Positions 1 through 9,353 of a DNA stretch of 64,000 bases are shown here, piece by piece. Positions within the stretch are counted from its first letter, which is position 1. Each line of letters opens with the position of its first letter. The DNA is taken from contig NZ_CP046620.1 in assembly GCF_009931615.1 (NCBI RefSeq), positions 3,766,501-3,830,500 of the forward strand. Reading direction: 5' to 3'. Both the position numbers and the translations under genes were made by a program. Source of the DNA: Algicella marina. GTDB lineage: Bacteria > Pseudomonadota > Alphaproteobacteria > Rhodobacterales > Rhodobacteraceae. Below the pieces are notes generated by a model. It made no database searches and was not told the origin of the DNA. It worked only from the letters and a program-made list of their open reading frames with translations.

Positions 1-1
1 T

Positions 2-259
2 CAACCCAGCCATCTGCGGCTGGAAGACCCGGAAATCCCCGTCCGCTGGACGCTTCCGAAATTCGCCGAACCGGCACAGCGCTACTGTCCGGCGGGGGTT
101 TACGAGATCGTGCGGGACGACGACGGCAGCAATCCGCGCTTCCAGATCAACGCCCAGAATTGCGTCCACTGCAAGACGTGCGACATCAAGGATCCGCCGC
201 AGAACATCACCTGGGTGACGCCCCAGGGTGGTGACGGCCCGAATTACCCCAATATGTAA
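2..259 (+). CDS. Electron transfer flavoprotein-ubiquinone oxidoreductase, C-terminal end (partial)
   Basis: The gene enters from the left edge and only the last 85 residues are visible. ETF-QO passes electrons from ETF (fatty-acid and amino-acid oxidation) to membrane ubiquinone. The visible part is the ferredoxin-like end that holds the single [4Fe-4S] cluster: a cysteine in [11 protein letters not shown] followed by CVHCKTC, then the family-typical ending [18 protein letters not shown]. The reading frame is set by these motifs and a TAA stop. The FAD domain and start lie outside the window. Confidence 0.93.
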   Translation, partial: QPSHLRLEDPEIPVRWTLPKFAEPAQRYCPAGVYEIVRDDDGSNPRFQINAQNCVHCKTCDIKDPPQNITWVTPQGGDGPNYPNM

Positions 260-359
260 GCATATTGCTGCGGTAATTCGGCGTTTATCTGCAAAGAAAT
301 TGAACTTTCCGCGCGGCGCGTTTAGCGTCGTGTGCAAGTTGAACGCAGGAGTACAGGCA

Positions 360-2078
360 GTGAATATTCGGACACGATGGATGGCCGCATGTGTGGCTGC
401 AACCCTAACGCTCGGCGTCGGTACTGCCAGCGCACAGGGTCTCGCCGGGCCCTATCTCGCCGCCACACAGGCCGATTTCCGAAATGACTACGAGGCAGCG
501 GCCGATTTCTACTCCCGTATCCTGCTGCACGATCCGCAAAACCGTGCGATCCTGCAGAATGCCCTCGTCGCTCATATCGCTGCCGGCCGGTTTGACGGTG
601 CGGAATCGGTAGCCGCACGTCTCCTGAGTGCGGAGCCGTCGAACCAGGTAGCCGGCCTGATGAAGCTCACCATCGCCATCCGCGAGGGCGCCACCGGCAC
701 GGCCGAGGCTATTCTGCGCAACCCGGAGTTCCGCTTCAACGAACTCTTCTCGGGCCTGTTGTTGGGGTGGGTTGCGGTGTCTGAGGGCAACTTCGCCAAG
801 GCAACAGAGGCATTCGAAGCCCTTCAGGCCAACGAAACGCTGGTGGTTTACGGCACCTATCACAAGGCGCTGGCCACGGCGCTTGCCGGTGATTACGCGA
901 CTGCCGCCGCCCTGATGGAAAGCGATCCGGAAGGCCCGTTGCACGTCGACCGGGCGGCCGTGATCGCCCATATCGCCATGCTCAGCCAGTCCGATCAGCA
1001 GGACAAGGCGCTGGCAATTGCCGACATGGCCCTCAGCGACGGCTATGTCGACAAGGAAATCACCGCCATTCGCGAAAAGCTGGCGGCGGGAGAGAAGGTG
1101 CCCTTCACACTCGTCGAAACCGGAGAGGATGGCGCGTCACTCGTATTCGGCCTCCTTGCCTCCGCGCTGGCCCGCGACGATGCGGATCGTTTCGCTCTGG
1201 TCTACTCGCGTCTGGCCAACCACATCGACCCGGCCTATGAGGAATCCCTCATCCTGACGGCAGAGGTTCTCTCCGCCCAGGGCCAATACGACATGGCCAT
1301 TGCCACCTACAAGGCCATCGCGCCGAACTCGCCGTGGTACATCACCGCTGAGGTTGGTCGTGCCGATGCGCTGCGAGACAGCGATCGCGCCGACCTCGCA
1401 ATCGAAGTGTTGTCGAAACTTGCCCGCGAAGAACCGGACGAACTGACGGTGATCACCGCGCTGGGCGATTTGCAACGCACCAGCGAGAACTTCGAGGCGG
1501 CGGCGGAAGCCTATACAACCGCGATCAACCTGCTGGAGGATATCGCCCCGTCCCATTGGGTGGTCTTCTACTCCCGCGGCATTTCCTTTGAGCGTTCGGG
1601 GGAGTGGGACAAGGCCGAGGCAGATTTCCGCAAGGCTCTCGAACTTCAGCCGGATCAGCCACTGGTGCTCAATTACCTCGGCTATTCCCTCGTCGAACTC
1701 CCCCGCGACCTGGAAGAGGCGCAGGCGATGATCGAGAAGGCGGTGGAGCAGCGCCCGGACGACGGCTACATCACTGACAGCCTGGGATGGGTGCTCTACC
1801 GGGTCGGCAAGTTCGAAGAGGCCGTGCCGCACATGGAACGCGCCGTCGAACTCGAACCGGTGGACCCGATCATCAACGACCATCTGGGCGATGTGCTCTG
1901 GAAGGTCGGCCGCAAGCTGGAGGCCGAGTTCCAGTGGCGCCGCGCCCTGTCCTTCGATCCGGAAGACAAGGACGCCGAACGGATTCGCCGCAAGCTGGAA
2001 GTAGGTCTGGACCGTGTGTTGGAAGACGAAGCCGCTGAAGGTGCCTCCGGCCCGGGGAATACGGCGCAGGACCTCTGA
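360..2078 (+). CDS. Secreted tetratricopeptide-repeat protein
   Basis: A 572-residue protein with an N-terminal signal peptide (hydrophobic core AACVAATLTLGVG, cleavage expected after TASA) and TPR helices over most of its length. The clearest repeats are in the last 200 residues, for example HWVVFYSRGISFERSGEWDKA and SLGWVLYRVGKFEEAVPHME. TPRs are protein-protein interaction scaffolds, so a periplasmic assembly role is likely, but no partner is evident. I chose the GTG at 360 because AGGAG lies 8 bases upstream and it places the signal peptide at the terminus. An in-frame upstream start would overlap the preceding gene. It lies just before ispE, as is common in related genomes. Confidence 0.88.
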   Translation: MNIRTRWMAACVAATLTLGVGTASAQGLAGPYLAATQADFRNDYEAAADFYSRILLHDPQNRAILQNALVAHIAAGRFDGAESVAARLLSAEPSNQVAGLMKLTIAIREGATGTAEAILRNPEFRFNELFSGLLLGWVAVSEGNFAKATEAFEALQANETLVVYGTYHKALATALAGDYATAAALMESDPEGPLHVDRAAVIAHIAMLSQSDQQDKALAIADMALSDGYVDKEITAIREKLAAGEKVPFTLVETGEDGASLVFGLLASALARDDADRFALVYSRLANHIDPAYEESLILTAEVLSAQGQYDMAIATYKAIAPNSPWYITAEVGRADALRDSDRADLAIEVLSKLAREEPDELTVITALGDLQRTSENFEAAAEAYTTAINLLEDIAPSHWVVFYSRGISFERSGEWDKAEADFRKALELQPDQPLVLNYLGYSLVELPRDLEEAQAMIEKAVEQRPDDGYITDSLGWVLYRVGKFEEAVPHMERAVELEPVDPIINDHLGDVLWKVGRKLEAEFQWRRALSFDPEDKDAERIRRKLEVGLDRVLEDEAAEGASGPGNTAQDL

Positions 2079-2104
2079 GTTCGGCGCCGCGGGCAACCAC
2101 CAGC

Positions 2105-2980
2105 ATGCCGATGCCGCAAGCAACGGTCATAACCCGCACAGCCGCCGAGGTGGCCCGTGCCAAGGTCAACCTCTGTCTGCACGTCACCGGGTTGCGTCAT
2201 GACGGCTATCACATGCTCGATAGTCTCGTGGTCTTTCCCGACGCTGGTGACCGTGTGGAGATCGAGCCGTCACCACACCTGTCTCTCACCCTGTGCGGTC
2301 CGTTCGGCCTGTCGCTCAGCGCTGGCGACGACAATCTCGTAACCCTCGCCGCCCGCCTGATGACAACCAACGGCGGCGCGATACTCCTCGAAAAGAACCT
2401 CCCGGTGGCTGCGGGCCTGGGCGGAGGTTCTGCCGACGCCGCCGCCGTTCTGCGCCTCTACCGCGATCAGGGCGGCATCCTGCCGGACGCGGAGGTCTTG
2501 GCCCGTATCGGAGCCGATGTTCCCGTCTGCATAGACTCCCGGCCGCGGCGAATGCAGGGCATCGGCGAGATCCTGAGCGATATACCGGAACTGCCCCCCT
2601 TCTGGATGGTCCTGGCAAACGCCGGCCCATCGGTCGATACCGGCGTCGTATTTCAGGCGCTGGAGCACAAGAACAACCGGCCGCTGCCGCCGTTGCCACC
2701 GTACTTCGCCACCGCGGCCGACATGTTCGAGTGGCTGGCGCAAACGCGCAACGATCTTGCGGAACCGGCAATGGCCCTGCAACCGCAGATCGTCGAAGTC
2801 GTTTCAGCGCTTTCAGAATTGCCGGGATGCGCGCTTGCCCGGATGTCCGGCTCCGGTGGCACCTGCTTCGGGCTTTTCGCCGATCAGGCCCCGGCGCTTA
2901 GGGCCGCCGAATCCCTGCGCGACGCCCATCCGGCCTGGTGGGTCGTCGCAACGCCAGCCACACATTCAAACGGCGCGTGA
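2105..2980 (+). CDS. ispE: 4-diphosphocytidyl-2-C-methyl-D-erythritol kinase
   Basis: Phosphorylates CDP-methylerythritol with ATP in the MEP route to isoprenoid precursors. The 291-residue product is a GHMP kinase: ARAKVNLCL near the N-terminus (catalytic Lys 20), the ATP-binding loop GLGGGSAD at 104-111, the catalytic Asp in IGADVPVC (138), and a C-terminal MSGSGGTCFGLF motif. It lies 26 bases after the TPR gene. Its last 15 bases overlap the end of the convergent polyprenyl synthase gene, another isoprenoid enzyme. ispH of the same pathway lies at 51.8 kb. Confidence 0.95.
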   Translation: MPMPQATVITRTAAEVARAKVNLCLHVTGLRHDGYHMLDSLVVFPDAGDRVEIEPSPHLSLTLCGPFGLSLSAGDDNLVTLAARLMTTNGGAILLEKNLPVAAGLGGGSADAAAVLRLYRDQGGILPDAEVLARIGADVPVCIDSRPRRMQGIGEILSDIPELPPFWMVLANAGPSVDTGVVFQALEHKNNRPLPPLPPYFATAADMFEWLAQTRNDLAEPAMALQPQIVEVVSALSELPGCALARMSGSGGTCFGLFADQAPALRAAESLRDAHPAWWVVATPATHSNGA

Positions 2981-3955
2981 CACCACGAAGTCGGCCAGTT
3001 CGCCCAGCAGGTCCTTCAGATCCGATGCCGGCAGCGGTGCCAGCGCATCTCGTGCCCGCTGACCCCACTCCAATGCCGAGTCCCTCGTGCTCTCTAATGC
3101 GCCATGCGCCTGCATCAGACGCAGCGCCTCTTCGAGATCGCCCTCATCCTGCTGGCCCTTCTCGATAACCCGTGTCCAGAAGGCACGTTCCTCCACGCTC
3201 GCCGCAGCGACGGCCCGGATCACCGGCAGGGACATCTTCCGCTCCCGGAAGTCGTCACCGATGTTCTTGCCGAACACGGCCGAGGTGCCGCCGTAGTCCA
3301 ACAAGTCGTCGACGATCTGAAAGCTGATCCCCAACGCATCACCATAGTCTCGCAACGCCGCCGAATGTGCCGGTTCGGCAGCTGAAATCACGCCGCCCAC
3401 CTCTGTCGCCGCCGCGAACAGCGCCGCCGTCTTGCCCCGGATCACCTGCATGTAGACGCTTTCGTCCGTGGCGAGGCTCTGCGCCGCCGAAAGCTGCAAG
3501 ACTTCGCCTTCGGCAATAACCGCCGACGCTTCCGACAGGATGCGCAGCACGTCGAGGTTGCCCGTCTCCACCATCAGCAGGAATGACCGCGCGAACAGGT
3601 AATCACCAACCAGCACCGAAGACTGGTTGTCCCACAAAAGGTTGGCCGTCGGCCGCCCGCGCCGCTGCTCGCTCTCGTCCACCACGTCATCGTGCAACAG
3701 CGTTGCCGTGTGAATGAACTCTACCGTCGCCGCCAGCTTGATATGATCTTCGCCCGAATAACCGCACAGCTTCGCGGCCGCCAGCGTCAGCAGCGGTCGC
3801 AACCGCTTGCCGCCTGCGTCCACCAGATGTGCCGTCACCTGTGGAATCCGTGGCGCATGCTCAGAGGCCATGCGCTCTGCGATGAGCGTGTTCACCGCCT
3901 CCATCTCCGGCGTAAGCAGTGCCTGCAATCTCTCGAACGGTCCGATCTTGCTCAC
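2966..3955 (-). CDS. Long-chain polyprenyl diphosphate synthase (octaprenyl/decaprenyl type)
   Basis: Builds the isoprenoid tail of ubiquinone by successive addition of isopentenyl diphosphate. The 329-residue protein has both aspartate-rich metal motifs, DDVVDESEQRRG at 89-100 and DDLLD at 216-220, and the substrate-binding GGKRLRP near residue 48. Length and motifs fit trans long-chain synthases (IspB/DdsA-like) rather than the shorter farnesyl synthase IspA. Chain length cannot be read from the sequence, although ubiquinone-10 would be expected in this group. It converges on ispE with a short overlap. Confidence 0.92.
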   Translation of the reverse strand: MSKIGPFERLQALLTPEMEAVNTLIAERMASEHAPRIPQVTAHLVDAGGKRLRPLLTLAAAKLCGYSGEDHIKLAATVEFIHTATLLHDDVVDESEQRRGRPTANLLWDNQSSVLVGDYLFARSFLLMVETGNLDVLRILSEASAVIAEGEVLQLSAAQSLATDESVYMQVIRGKTAALFAAATEVGGVISAAEPAHSAALRDYGDALGISFQIVDDLLDYGGTSAVFGKNIGDDFRERKMSLPVIRAVAAASVEERAFWTRVIEKGQQDEGDLEEALRLMQAHGALESTRDSALEWGQRARDALAPLPASDLKDLLGELADFVVSRAV

Positions 3956-4018
3956 TGGCTGCCTCTTGCCTGTTCTTTGTCACTCGACGCGCCAACTGGG
4001 CGCGGATAGGCTGCCGAA

Positions 4019-4234
4019 ATGAAGGAAATCCTCCGCACAAACGACCCCACGGTCATCGCGTTCGCAACAGCCCTGCTGCGTGCCGAGGGTATAGAATGCT
4101 TTGTCATGGACGTCCATATGAGCGCGCTAGAAGGCTCCATCGGCATATTGCCGCGCCGCATGCTTGTCCGCACCGGAGAGCTGTTCCGCGCCTCCGCAAT
4201 CCTGCGCGACAACGATGTCGAACTCTCCGCCTGA
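4019..4234 (+). CDS. DUF2007-type small signal-transducing-like protein
   Basis: A 71-residue soluble protein matching the DUF2007 pattern: an N-terminal MKEILRTNDPTVIAFATALLRAEGIECFV unit giving a beta-alpha-beta fold, followed by a basic LPRRMLVR stretch. The family resembles a PII-like or ACT-like fold and has no settled function. The gene overlaps the start of the downstream methyltransferase by 20 bases, which suggests co-translation. This pair is common in alphaproteobacteria. Confidence 0.82.
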   Translation: MKEILRTNDPTVIAFATALLRAEGIECFVMDVHMSALEGSIGILPRRMLVRTGELFRASAILRDNDVELSA

Positions 4235-4979
4235 TCAGCTGACGGAGGACGCCTTTCTTGGCGGCCGCCTGCGAATCCTGCAGCCGCGAACCGGTTACCG
4301 TGCCGCCACCGATCCGGTGTTGCTGGCGGCTGCGCTGGACGCGCGCGCCGGCCAGCACGTCCTTGATCTCGGCTGCGGCGTCGGCACCGCGGCGCTGGCC
4401 GCGCTCTCGCGCATCGCGGGTCTGGCTGCCACCGGCGTCGAACTCCAGCACGAATACGCCACGCTTGCCCGCCGCAATGCCGAGATGAACGCCTTGGCCC
4501 TGCACGTAGCGACCGCCGATATCCGTGCCCTGCCGTCCGCGCTCGTCCAGCGCAGTTTCGACCATGTGCTTATCAATCCGCCGTTCTATGCTGCCGAAAC
4601 CGCCACCGCACCACAAGATGAAGGCCGCGACACGGCTCATCGCGAGGGTGAGGCCACCCTTGCCGATTTCCTCGATTGCGGTCTCCGCCGCCTCGCCCCC
4701 GGCGGCAGCATCACCGTAATTCACCGCACCGAACGCCTCGCCGATATCCTCGCCGGTCTCTCTTCGCGCACCGGTGGCATTCGCATCAAGCCGCTGGCCG
4801 CGCGGGAGGGCAGGGCGGCGGGGCGGGTGCTTGTATCCGCCCGCAAGGGCGCCCGCGCACCGCTGACGCTGCTTGCTCCGCTGGTGATTCACGAGGGTGC
4901 GGCCCACGGCAGCGATGGTGCGAGTTATTCACAGGCGGTGGAGGCAATTCTCCGCCACGGCAAGTCCCTGATTTGGTGA
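4215..4979 (+). CDS. TrmN6-like SAM-dependent methyltransferase (tRNA1(Val) adenine N6 type)
   Basis: A class I methyltransferase of 254 residues. The SAM-binding motif I is VLDLGCGVGTAAL, and the amino-methyltransferase signature NPPFY follows VLI, typical of adenine-N6 enzymes of the YfiC/TrmN6 group. The expected target is adenosine 37 of tRNA1(Val), but this is family inference. The ATG at 4215 is preferred because translation then opens with MSNSPPDQLTEDAFLGGRL, the family-like N-terminus. An upstream in-frame ATG at 4164 would overlap DUF2007 much more. Confidence 0.85.
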   Translation: MSNSPPDQLTEDAFLGGRLRILQPRTGYRAATDPVLLAAALDARAGQHVLDLGCGVGTAALAALSRIAGLAATGVELQHEYATLARRNAEMNALALHVATADIRALPSALVQRSFDHVLINPPFYAAETATAPQDEGRDTAHREGEATLADFLDCGLRRLAPGGSITVIHRTERLADILAGLSSRTGGIRIKPLAAREGRAAGRVLVSARKGARAPLTLLAPLVIHEGAAHGSDGASYSQAVEAILRHGKSLIW

Positions 4980-5082
4980 CACAAACATCCGGAGCCTGCC
5001 CTCTTCTCGCCGTTAAGCATCAGTTAAGGTGACACTGGCACGGTTTTGTGATGCACTGATTGTGCTGAAGAGAGTGAAACTG

Positions 5083-5090
5083 AAGGAGGT
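5083..5090 (+). promoter_or_regulatory. Perfect Shine-Dalgarno before the DUF465 gene
   Basis: AAGGAGGT, fully complementary to the 16S rRNA tail, 6 bases before the ATG at 5097. It fixes the start of the small gene and suggests strong translation. Confidence 0.8.
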
Positions 5091-5096
5091 CTATTG

Positions 5097-5267
5097 ATGA
5101 CAATGAGTTCCCACCTCACCGAACTCCAGAAAAAGCACCAGACGCTTTCCCTCAAGATCGAGGAAGAATTGCGCAGCCCCGCGGCCGACGATCTTGCCGT
5201 CGCCACACTCAAACGCCAGAAATTGTATTTGAAAGACGAGATTGCGCGCCTGTCGTCGCAACTCTGA
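5097..5267 (+). CDS. DUF465 (YdcH-like) small helical protein
   Basis: A 56-residue, all-helical protein: SSHLTELQKKHQTLSLKIEEE and then LAVATLKRQKLYLKDEIARL, the DUF465 helix-turn-helix hairpin often seen in alphaproteobacteria. The heptad pattern of leucines suggests a short coiled coil. The function of the family is unknown. It is preceded by an unusually strong ribosome binding site and stands alone. Confidence 0.85.
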   Translation: MTMSSHLTELQKKHQTLSLKIEEELRSPAADDLAVATLKRQKLYLKDEIARLSSQL

Positions 5268-5330
5268 GCTTATCCCGTAAATTCCAGCCACGGCCCGCTG
5301 CCAGCGGGCCGAACCAGCCACAAGGCTACC

Positions 5331-6086
5331 TCAGGCTGCGCCTGCGGCCGGTGCCTTGCGGCGGGCATGCGCTTCCCTGAAGAAGCGAACCATCACCTTT
5401 GCCCACGCGGCATTGTCAACCTCCGTGCCCAGCCGTTCGCGGGCCGCGGCGACAATCTCGTCTGGCACGATGCCCTCCAGCCGCACATTGATCAGCCCTT
5501 CCACGAACCCGGCGGAGAACTCCGGATGCGGCTGCACGGAAATGGCATCCGGTGCATCAAGGTCACCATATGCCAGCGCTGCGTTCTCGCAAAAGGCCGA
5601 GCGAGCTATCACCCGCGCATCCGGCGGTACTACCGTAACCTGATCTTGGTGCACGGCATGGCCTTTCCATCCCGTCGCCAGGTCGTCCATCCATGCCGGC
5701 CGCGCCACAGGTTCGTATTCATGCACGCCGAGTCCCCAGCCCTTGTCCGATTTTTCCGCCTTGCCGCCCAGCGCATCGGCCAAGATCTGGTGGCCGAAGC
5801 ATACACCCACCACCGGGATCTTCGCAGCCACCGCCTGCCGCATCAGTGCCTTCAGGGGCTCGATCCACGGCAGGTCGTCATAGACACCGTGGCGCGACCC
5901 TGTCACCAGCCAGCCATCGGCCTCCGTCGCGTTTGCGGGCATTTCCCCGCCAACGACATCGACAGCGAAGAACTCCAATTCCGCATCAACGGCGCCCAGC
6001 ATCGCGGCGAACAGATCAGGGTATTCGCCAAATTCGGCGGCCAGTTTCTCGTTGACGTTGCCCGTTTTCAGAATGCCAATGCGCAT
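5331..6086 (-). CDS. Type 1 glutamine amidotransferase (GMP-synthase-like)
   Basis: A 251-residue stand-alone class I glutamine amidotransferase. The nucleophile Cys 96 is in VVGVCFGHQ and the His/Glu pair is in QPHPEF (H187, E189), so the triad is complete. Stand-alone members process glutamine or gamma-glutamyl compounds, and the substrate is not readable here. The ATG at 6086 opens with MRIGILKTG, the normal family N-terminus. It starts 10 bases after the stop of the upstream LysR gene on the same strand, so the two are probably co-transcribed. Confidence 0.85.
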   Translation of the reverse strand: MRIGILKTGNVNEKLAAEFGEYPDLFAAMLGAVDAELEFFAVDVVGGEMPANATEADGWLVTGSRHGVYDDLPWIEPLKALMRQAVAAKIPVVGVCFGHQILADALGGKAEKSDKGWGLGVHEYEPVARPAWMDDLATGWKGHAVHQDQVTVVPPDARVIARSAFCENAALAYGDLDAPDAISVQPHPEFSAGFVEGLINVRLEGIVPDEIVAAARERLGTEVDNAAWAKVMVRFFREAHARRKAPAAGAA

Positions 6087-6096
6087 GTCCGTCTCC

Positions 6097-7047
6097 TCAG
6101 CGAATGCTGGCCGCCGGTACGAAATCCAGCCCTTCCGCCAGCGGCTTGTCCTTGGCCACCTCGCCGTGAATCCATTCGCGGAACTGGCGGATGGCGGGGC
6201 GGGTTTCCTGGCCCTTAGGGCAGACAAGACGGAACATGGCGTCGGTTGTCAATGCCAGCCGGAACGGCGCCACCAGTGCGCCCGTCCGCAGCAGGTTGAG
6301 CGAGATCGAACTGCGCCCCAGCACCACGCCCGCCCCCTCCAGCGCCAGGTCCAGCGCATGGTCCGCTTGGCTGAAACGCGGTCCCTTCAGCACTCCGTGC
6401 GCCACACCCGCCGCCTTCAGCCAACGCTCCCAGTTCGGCACCACCGGCAGGAAGCGCAGGCTGTCGTCATGGATCAGTGTCTCCTTCATGAGGTCCGCCG
6501 GTTCCTTTACCCGTTCGGCGACATCCGGGCGCATCATCGGTGTCAGGAAACCGTCGTAAAGCGGCTCGGAAAACAGATCCTCGTCCTGGCCCAGCCCATA
6601 CCGGATGGAAATGTCCACCTCCTCGCGGTCGAAATCCATCATCCGCAGTGTCGCCACGAATCGCAGTTCGATCTCCGGATGGGCGGCGGCGAAATTGTAG
6701 AGCCTTGGCGCCAGCCACTTCGCCGTAAAGGCCGGCCCCGCTGTAACCACCAATGTCGAACTGTCCTGCAACCGGCGCGCCCCGCGCCAGCCACGCCGCA
6801 GCGCCTCGAACCCTTCGGTCGCGTCCGGAAGCAAGACCCGCCCCGCCTCCGTCAACTCCACCGCCCGGTTCAGCCGCCGGAACAACGGCGCGCCCAGATG
6901 TTCCTCCAGGTTCTTGATCTGGAAGCTCAGCGCTGCCGGTGTCACCGCCAGTTCATCTGCCGCTCTGGCGAAGCTCAGATGCCGCGCCGCCGCCTCGAAG
7001 GCACGCAGGGCATTCAGAGGTGGCAGGCGGTCGGGCATCGCATTCAC
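6097..7047 (-). CDS. LysR-family transcriptional regulator (GcvA-like)
   Basis: A 316-residue LysR regulator. The N-terminal winged helix-turn-helix is clear (PPLNALRAFEAAARHLSFAR, then AADELAVTPAALSFQIKNLE), followed by a periplasmic-binding-like effector domain. The opening resembles GcvA-type regulators. It is divergent from a 53-residue ORF at 7170 and is followed by the amidotransferase gene. By family habit it probably regulates one or both, from the 122-base divergent region. The effector is unknown. Confidence 0.9.
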   Translation of the reverse strand: MNAMPDRLPPLNALRAFEAAARHLSFARAADELAVTPAALSFQIKNLEEHLGAPLFRRLNRAVELTEAGRVLLPDATEGFEALRRGWRGARRLQDSSTLVVTAGPAFTAKWLAPRLYNFAAAHPEIELRFVATLRMMDFDREEVDISIRYGLGQDEDLFSEPLYDGFLTPMMRPDVAERVKEPADLMKETLIHDDSLRFLPVVPNWERWLKAAGVAHGVLKGPRFSQADHALDLALEGAGVVLGRSSISLNLLRTGALVAPFRLALTTDAMFRLVCPKGQETRPAIRQFREWIHGEVAKDKPLAEGLDFVPAASIR

Positions 7048-7169
7048 TTAAGATAAACTGAACTGAAACTGCAGAAACTCTCGTTTGTAGGTCAATGCAG
7101 AAAGCATCATATTCCTACCAGACAGATTAACACCAGACAAACAGAACTTGTTTGAAAAGGAGTTTCCCG

Positions 7170-7331
7170 ATGGAAAACCCGCACATTCCACACCCCTCGA
7201 CCCATGACATCCGCCGCGCCATCGACCGTGCCCATCAGGAGCGTGCGGATGCGCTCCGCCATGGGTTCAGGGCATTCGCCCGGTTATTCTCTCGTCGCGC
7301 AGATCTGGCCCACGCGATCCCTGCAGAATGA
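7170..7331 (+). CDS. Small basic hypothetical protein divergent from the LysR gene
   Basis: A 53-residue ORF with AAGGAG 7 bases before its ATG and a terminator hairpin directly after its stop. The product is rich in His, Arg and Ala (DIRRAIDRAHQERADALRHG, then FRAFARLFSRR) and is probably one amphipathic helix. It resembles the short RSP_7527-type proteins of Rhodobacteraceae, though that assignment is from memory. Function unknown. The strong ribosome site, divergent position and terminator argue that it is real. Confidence 0.6.
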   Translation: MENPHIPHPSTHDIRRAIDRAHQERADALRHGFRAFARLFSRRADLAHAIPAE

Positions 7332-7333
7332 AG

Positions 7334-7359
7334 AAGGGCCGGCGCACCTGCCGGCCCTT
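7334..7359. terminator. Bidirectional terminator hairpin between the small ORF and phaB
   Basis: A perfect 10-base stem, AAGGGCCGGC and GCCGGCCCTT, around a 6-base loop. It lies 2 bases after the plus-strand small ORF and 20 bases after the minus-strand phaB stop, so it can end transcription from both sides. The flanking T-tract is only two or three bases. Confidence 0.75.
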
Positions 7360-7379
7360 GCACCTGAAATCGCTATGGC

Positions 7380-8102
7380 TCACACGAAGAACTGCGCTCC
7401 GTTCGCAGAAATCGTGGAGCCATTGATGAAGCCCGCGTCGTCGGAGGCGAGGAAGGCCACGCAGCGCGCAATCTCCTCCGGCTCGCCCAGCCGACCAGCC
7501 GGAATTTGGCCGATGATGCTCTCGCGCACCTTCTCGGGCACCGCCATCACCATCTCCGTCGCGATATAGCCCGGGCAGATGGCATTCGCCGTGATGCCCG
7601 CCCGCGCGCCTTCCTGCGCGAGGCTCTTCACGATGCCGAGGTCGCCCGCCTTGGTGGCGGCATAGTTTACCTGCGCGAACTGGCCCTTCTGGCCGTTGAT
7701 CGAGGAAATCACGATGACGCGGCCGAACTTCCGCTCCCGCATACCGGGCCAGACCGGATGCACGGTGTTGAATACGCCTGTCAGGTTGGTGTCGATCACC
7801 GCGTTCCACTGTTCCGGTGTCATCTTGTGAAATGGCGCGTCCTTGGTGATCCCGGCATTCGCCACGACAACTTCGATCGGGCCGAGATCCGCCTCCACCT
7901 GGTCGATCCCGGCTTTTGAAGCTTCGTAATCTGCCACATTCCACTTGTAGGTCTTGATCCCGGTCTCGTCCGAAAATGCCTTCGCGGCCTCGTCATTGCC
8001 GGCGTAGCTTGCCGCAACGCTGTAGCCCGCATCCTTCAATGCTCTGGATATGGCCGCGCCGATGCCGCGCGATCCGCCAGTTACGAGTGCAACCCGTCCC
8101 AT
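7380..8102 (-). CDS. phaB: Acetoacetyl-CoA reductase
   Basis: Reduces acetoacetyl-CoA to (R)-3-hydroxybutyryl-CoA with NADPH, the second step of poly-3-hydroxybutyrate synthesis. The 240-residue product is a classical short-chain dehydrogenase: VTGGSRGIG at 7-15 for the cofactor, NAG at 82-84, serine in VISSINGQ near 133, and catalytic YxxxK at 147-151. The C-terminal ISANGAQFFV resembles PhaB and FabG. Its position after phaA and phaC favours PhaB. It is the last gene of the minus-strand pha cluster. Confidence 0.94.
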   Translation of the reverse strand: MGRVALVTGGSRGIGAAISRALKDAGYSVAASYAGNDEAAKAFSDETGIKTYKWNVADYEASKAGIDQVEADLGPIEVVVANAGITKDAPFHKMTPEQWNAVIDTNLTGVFNTVHPVWPGMRERKFGRVIVISSINGQKGQFAQVNYAATKAGDLGIVKSLAQEGARAGITANAICPGYIATEMVMAVPEKVRESIIGQIPAGRLGEPEEIARCVAFLASDDAGFINGSTISANGAQFFV

Positions 8103-8139
8103 TGTCTGATCTCCCTAGGTTAGTCTTTTTAAGTTTAGG

Positions 8140-8162
8140 CAGGGTGCATGATCTGCACCCTG
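8140..8162 (-). terminator. Hairpin between phaA and phaB
   Basis: A perfect 9-base stem, CAGGGTGCA and TGCACCCTG, around 5 bases, placed in the 75-base gap between phaA and phaB. Downstream on the minus strand the sequence is A-rich, not T-rich. It may therefore be a processing or mRNA-stabilising hairpin, or a weak attenuator lowering phaB relative to phaA, rather than a full terminator. Confidence 0.45.
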
Positions 8163-8177
8163 ATCTGCATCACGACT

Positions 8178-9353
8178 TCAGTCGCGTTCAACGCACAGTG
8201 CAACACCCATGCCGCCACCGATACACAGCGTGGCGAGGCCTTTCTTGGCATCGCGGCGCTGCATTTCGAACAAAAGCGTGTTCAGCACCCGGCAGCCGCT
8301 GGCGCCAATCGGGTGGCCGATGGCGATGGCGCCGCCGTTCACGTTCACCTTCGCCGGGTCCCAGCCCATGTCCTTGTTGACTGCGCAGGCCTGGGCCGCG
8401 AAGGCCTCGTTGGCTTCGATCAGGTCGAGATCCTCGACCTTCCAGCCCGCCTTTTCCAGCGCCTTGCGGCTGGCATAGATCGGACCGACGCCCATGATCG
8501 AAGGGTCGAGCCCGGCCGTGGCGTAGGAGGCGATGCGGGCGAGCGGCTGGATGCCCCGCTTCTCCGCATTTTCCGCGCTCATCAGCAGCGTCGCCGCCGC
8601 GCCGTCGTTCAGGCCGGAGGCATTGGCCGCTGTTACCGTGCCGTCCTTTGAGAAGGCGGGGCGGAGCTTCTGCATCGCTTCCATCGTGGCACCATGGCGG
8701 ATGTATTCGTCATCCTCGACCACAACGTCGCCCTTGCGGGTCTTGACCGTGAACGGCGCGATCTCGTCCTTGAACTTGCCGGCCTTCTGCGCAGCCTCCG
8801 CCTTGTTCTGGCTGGCAACAGCGAATTCGTCCTGCGCCTCGCGGCTGATCTGCCATTTCTCCGCAACGTTCTCGGCGGTCGTACCCATGTGGTAATCGTT
8901 GAATGCGTCCCAGAGCCCATCCTTGATCATCGTGTCGGTGAAGCTCATGTCGCCCATCTTCTTGCCGTTGCGCAGGTTCGCGGCATGGGGGGCGAGACTC
9001 ATGTTCTCCTGCCCGCCGGCAATGACGATATCGGCGTCACCCAGCATCACATGCTGCGCGCCCAGTGCCACCGCCCGCAGGCCGGAACCGCACACCTGGT
9101 TGATGCCCCAGGCGGCCGATTCCTTCGGCAATCCGGCAAGTATATGCGCCTGCCGCGCCGGGTTCTGGCCCTGTCCGGCAGTCAGCACCTGCCCGAGAAT
9201 GGTCTCGGAGACCTCCTCGGCGGCCACGCCGGCACGTTCCAGTACCGCTCCGATCACCGATGCGCCCAATTCGTGGGCCGGCGTATTGCCGAATGCGCCT
9301 CCGAAGCTGCCAACAGCCGTTCGCGCTGCCGATGCGATCACAATGTTCGTCAT
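8178..9353 (-). CDS. phaA: Acetyl-CoA C-acetyltransferase (beta-ketothiolase)
   Basis: Condenses two acetyl-CoA to acetoacetyl-CoA, the first step of polyhydroxybutyrate synthesis, and runs in reverse when polymer is used. At 391 residues it has standard thiolase length, with the acyl-accepting Cys 88 in QVCGSGLRA, the active-site His in GHPIGASG, and the C-terminal catalytic Cys in GGGMGVALC. It lies between phaC and phaB on the same strand. Confidence 0.96.
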   Translation of the reverse strand: MTNIVIASAARTAVGSFGGAFGNTPAHELGASVIGAVLERAGVAAEEVSETILGQVLTAGQGQNPARQAHILAGLPKESAAWGINQVCGSGLRAVALGAQHVMLGDADIVIAGGQENMSLAPHAANLRNGKKMGDMSFTDTMIKDGLWDAFNDYHMGTTAENVAEKWQISREAQDEFAVASQNKAEAAQKAGKFKDEIAPFTVKTRKGDVVVEDDEYIRHGATMEAMQKLRPAFSKDGTVTAANASGLNDGAAATLLMSAENAEKRGIQPLARIASYATAGLDPSIMGVGPIYASRKALEKAGWKVEDLDLIEANEAFAAQACAVNKDMGWDPAKVNVNGGAIAIGHPIGASGCRVLNTLLFEMQRRDAKKGLATLCIGGGMGVALCVERD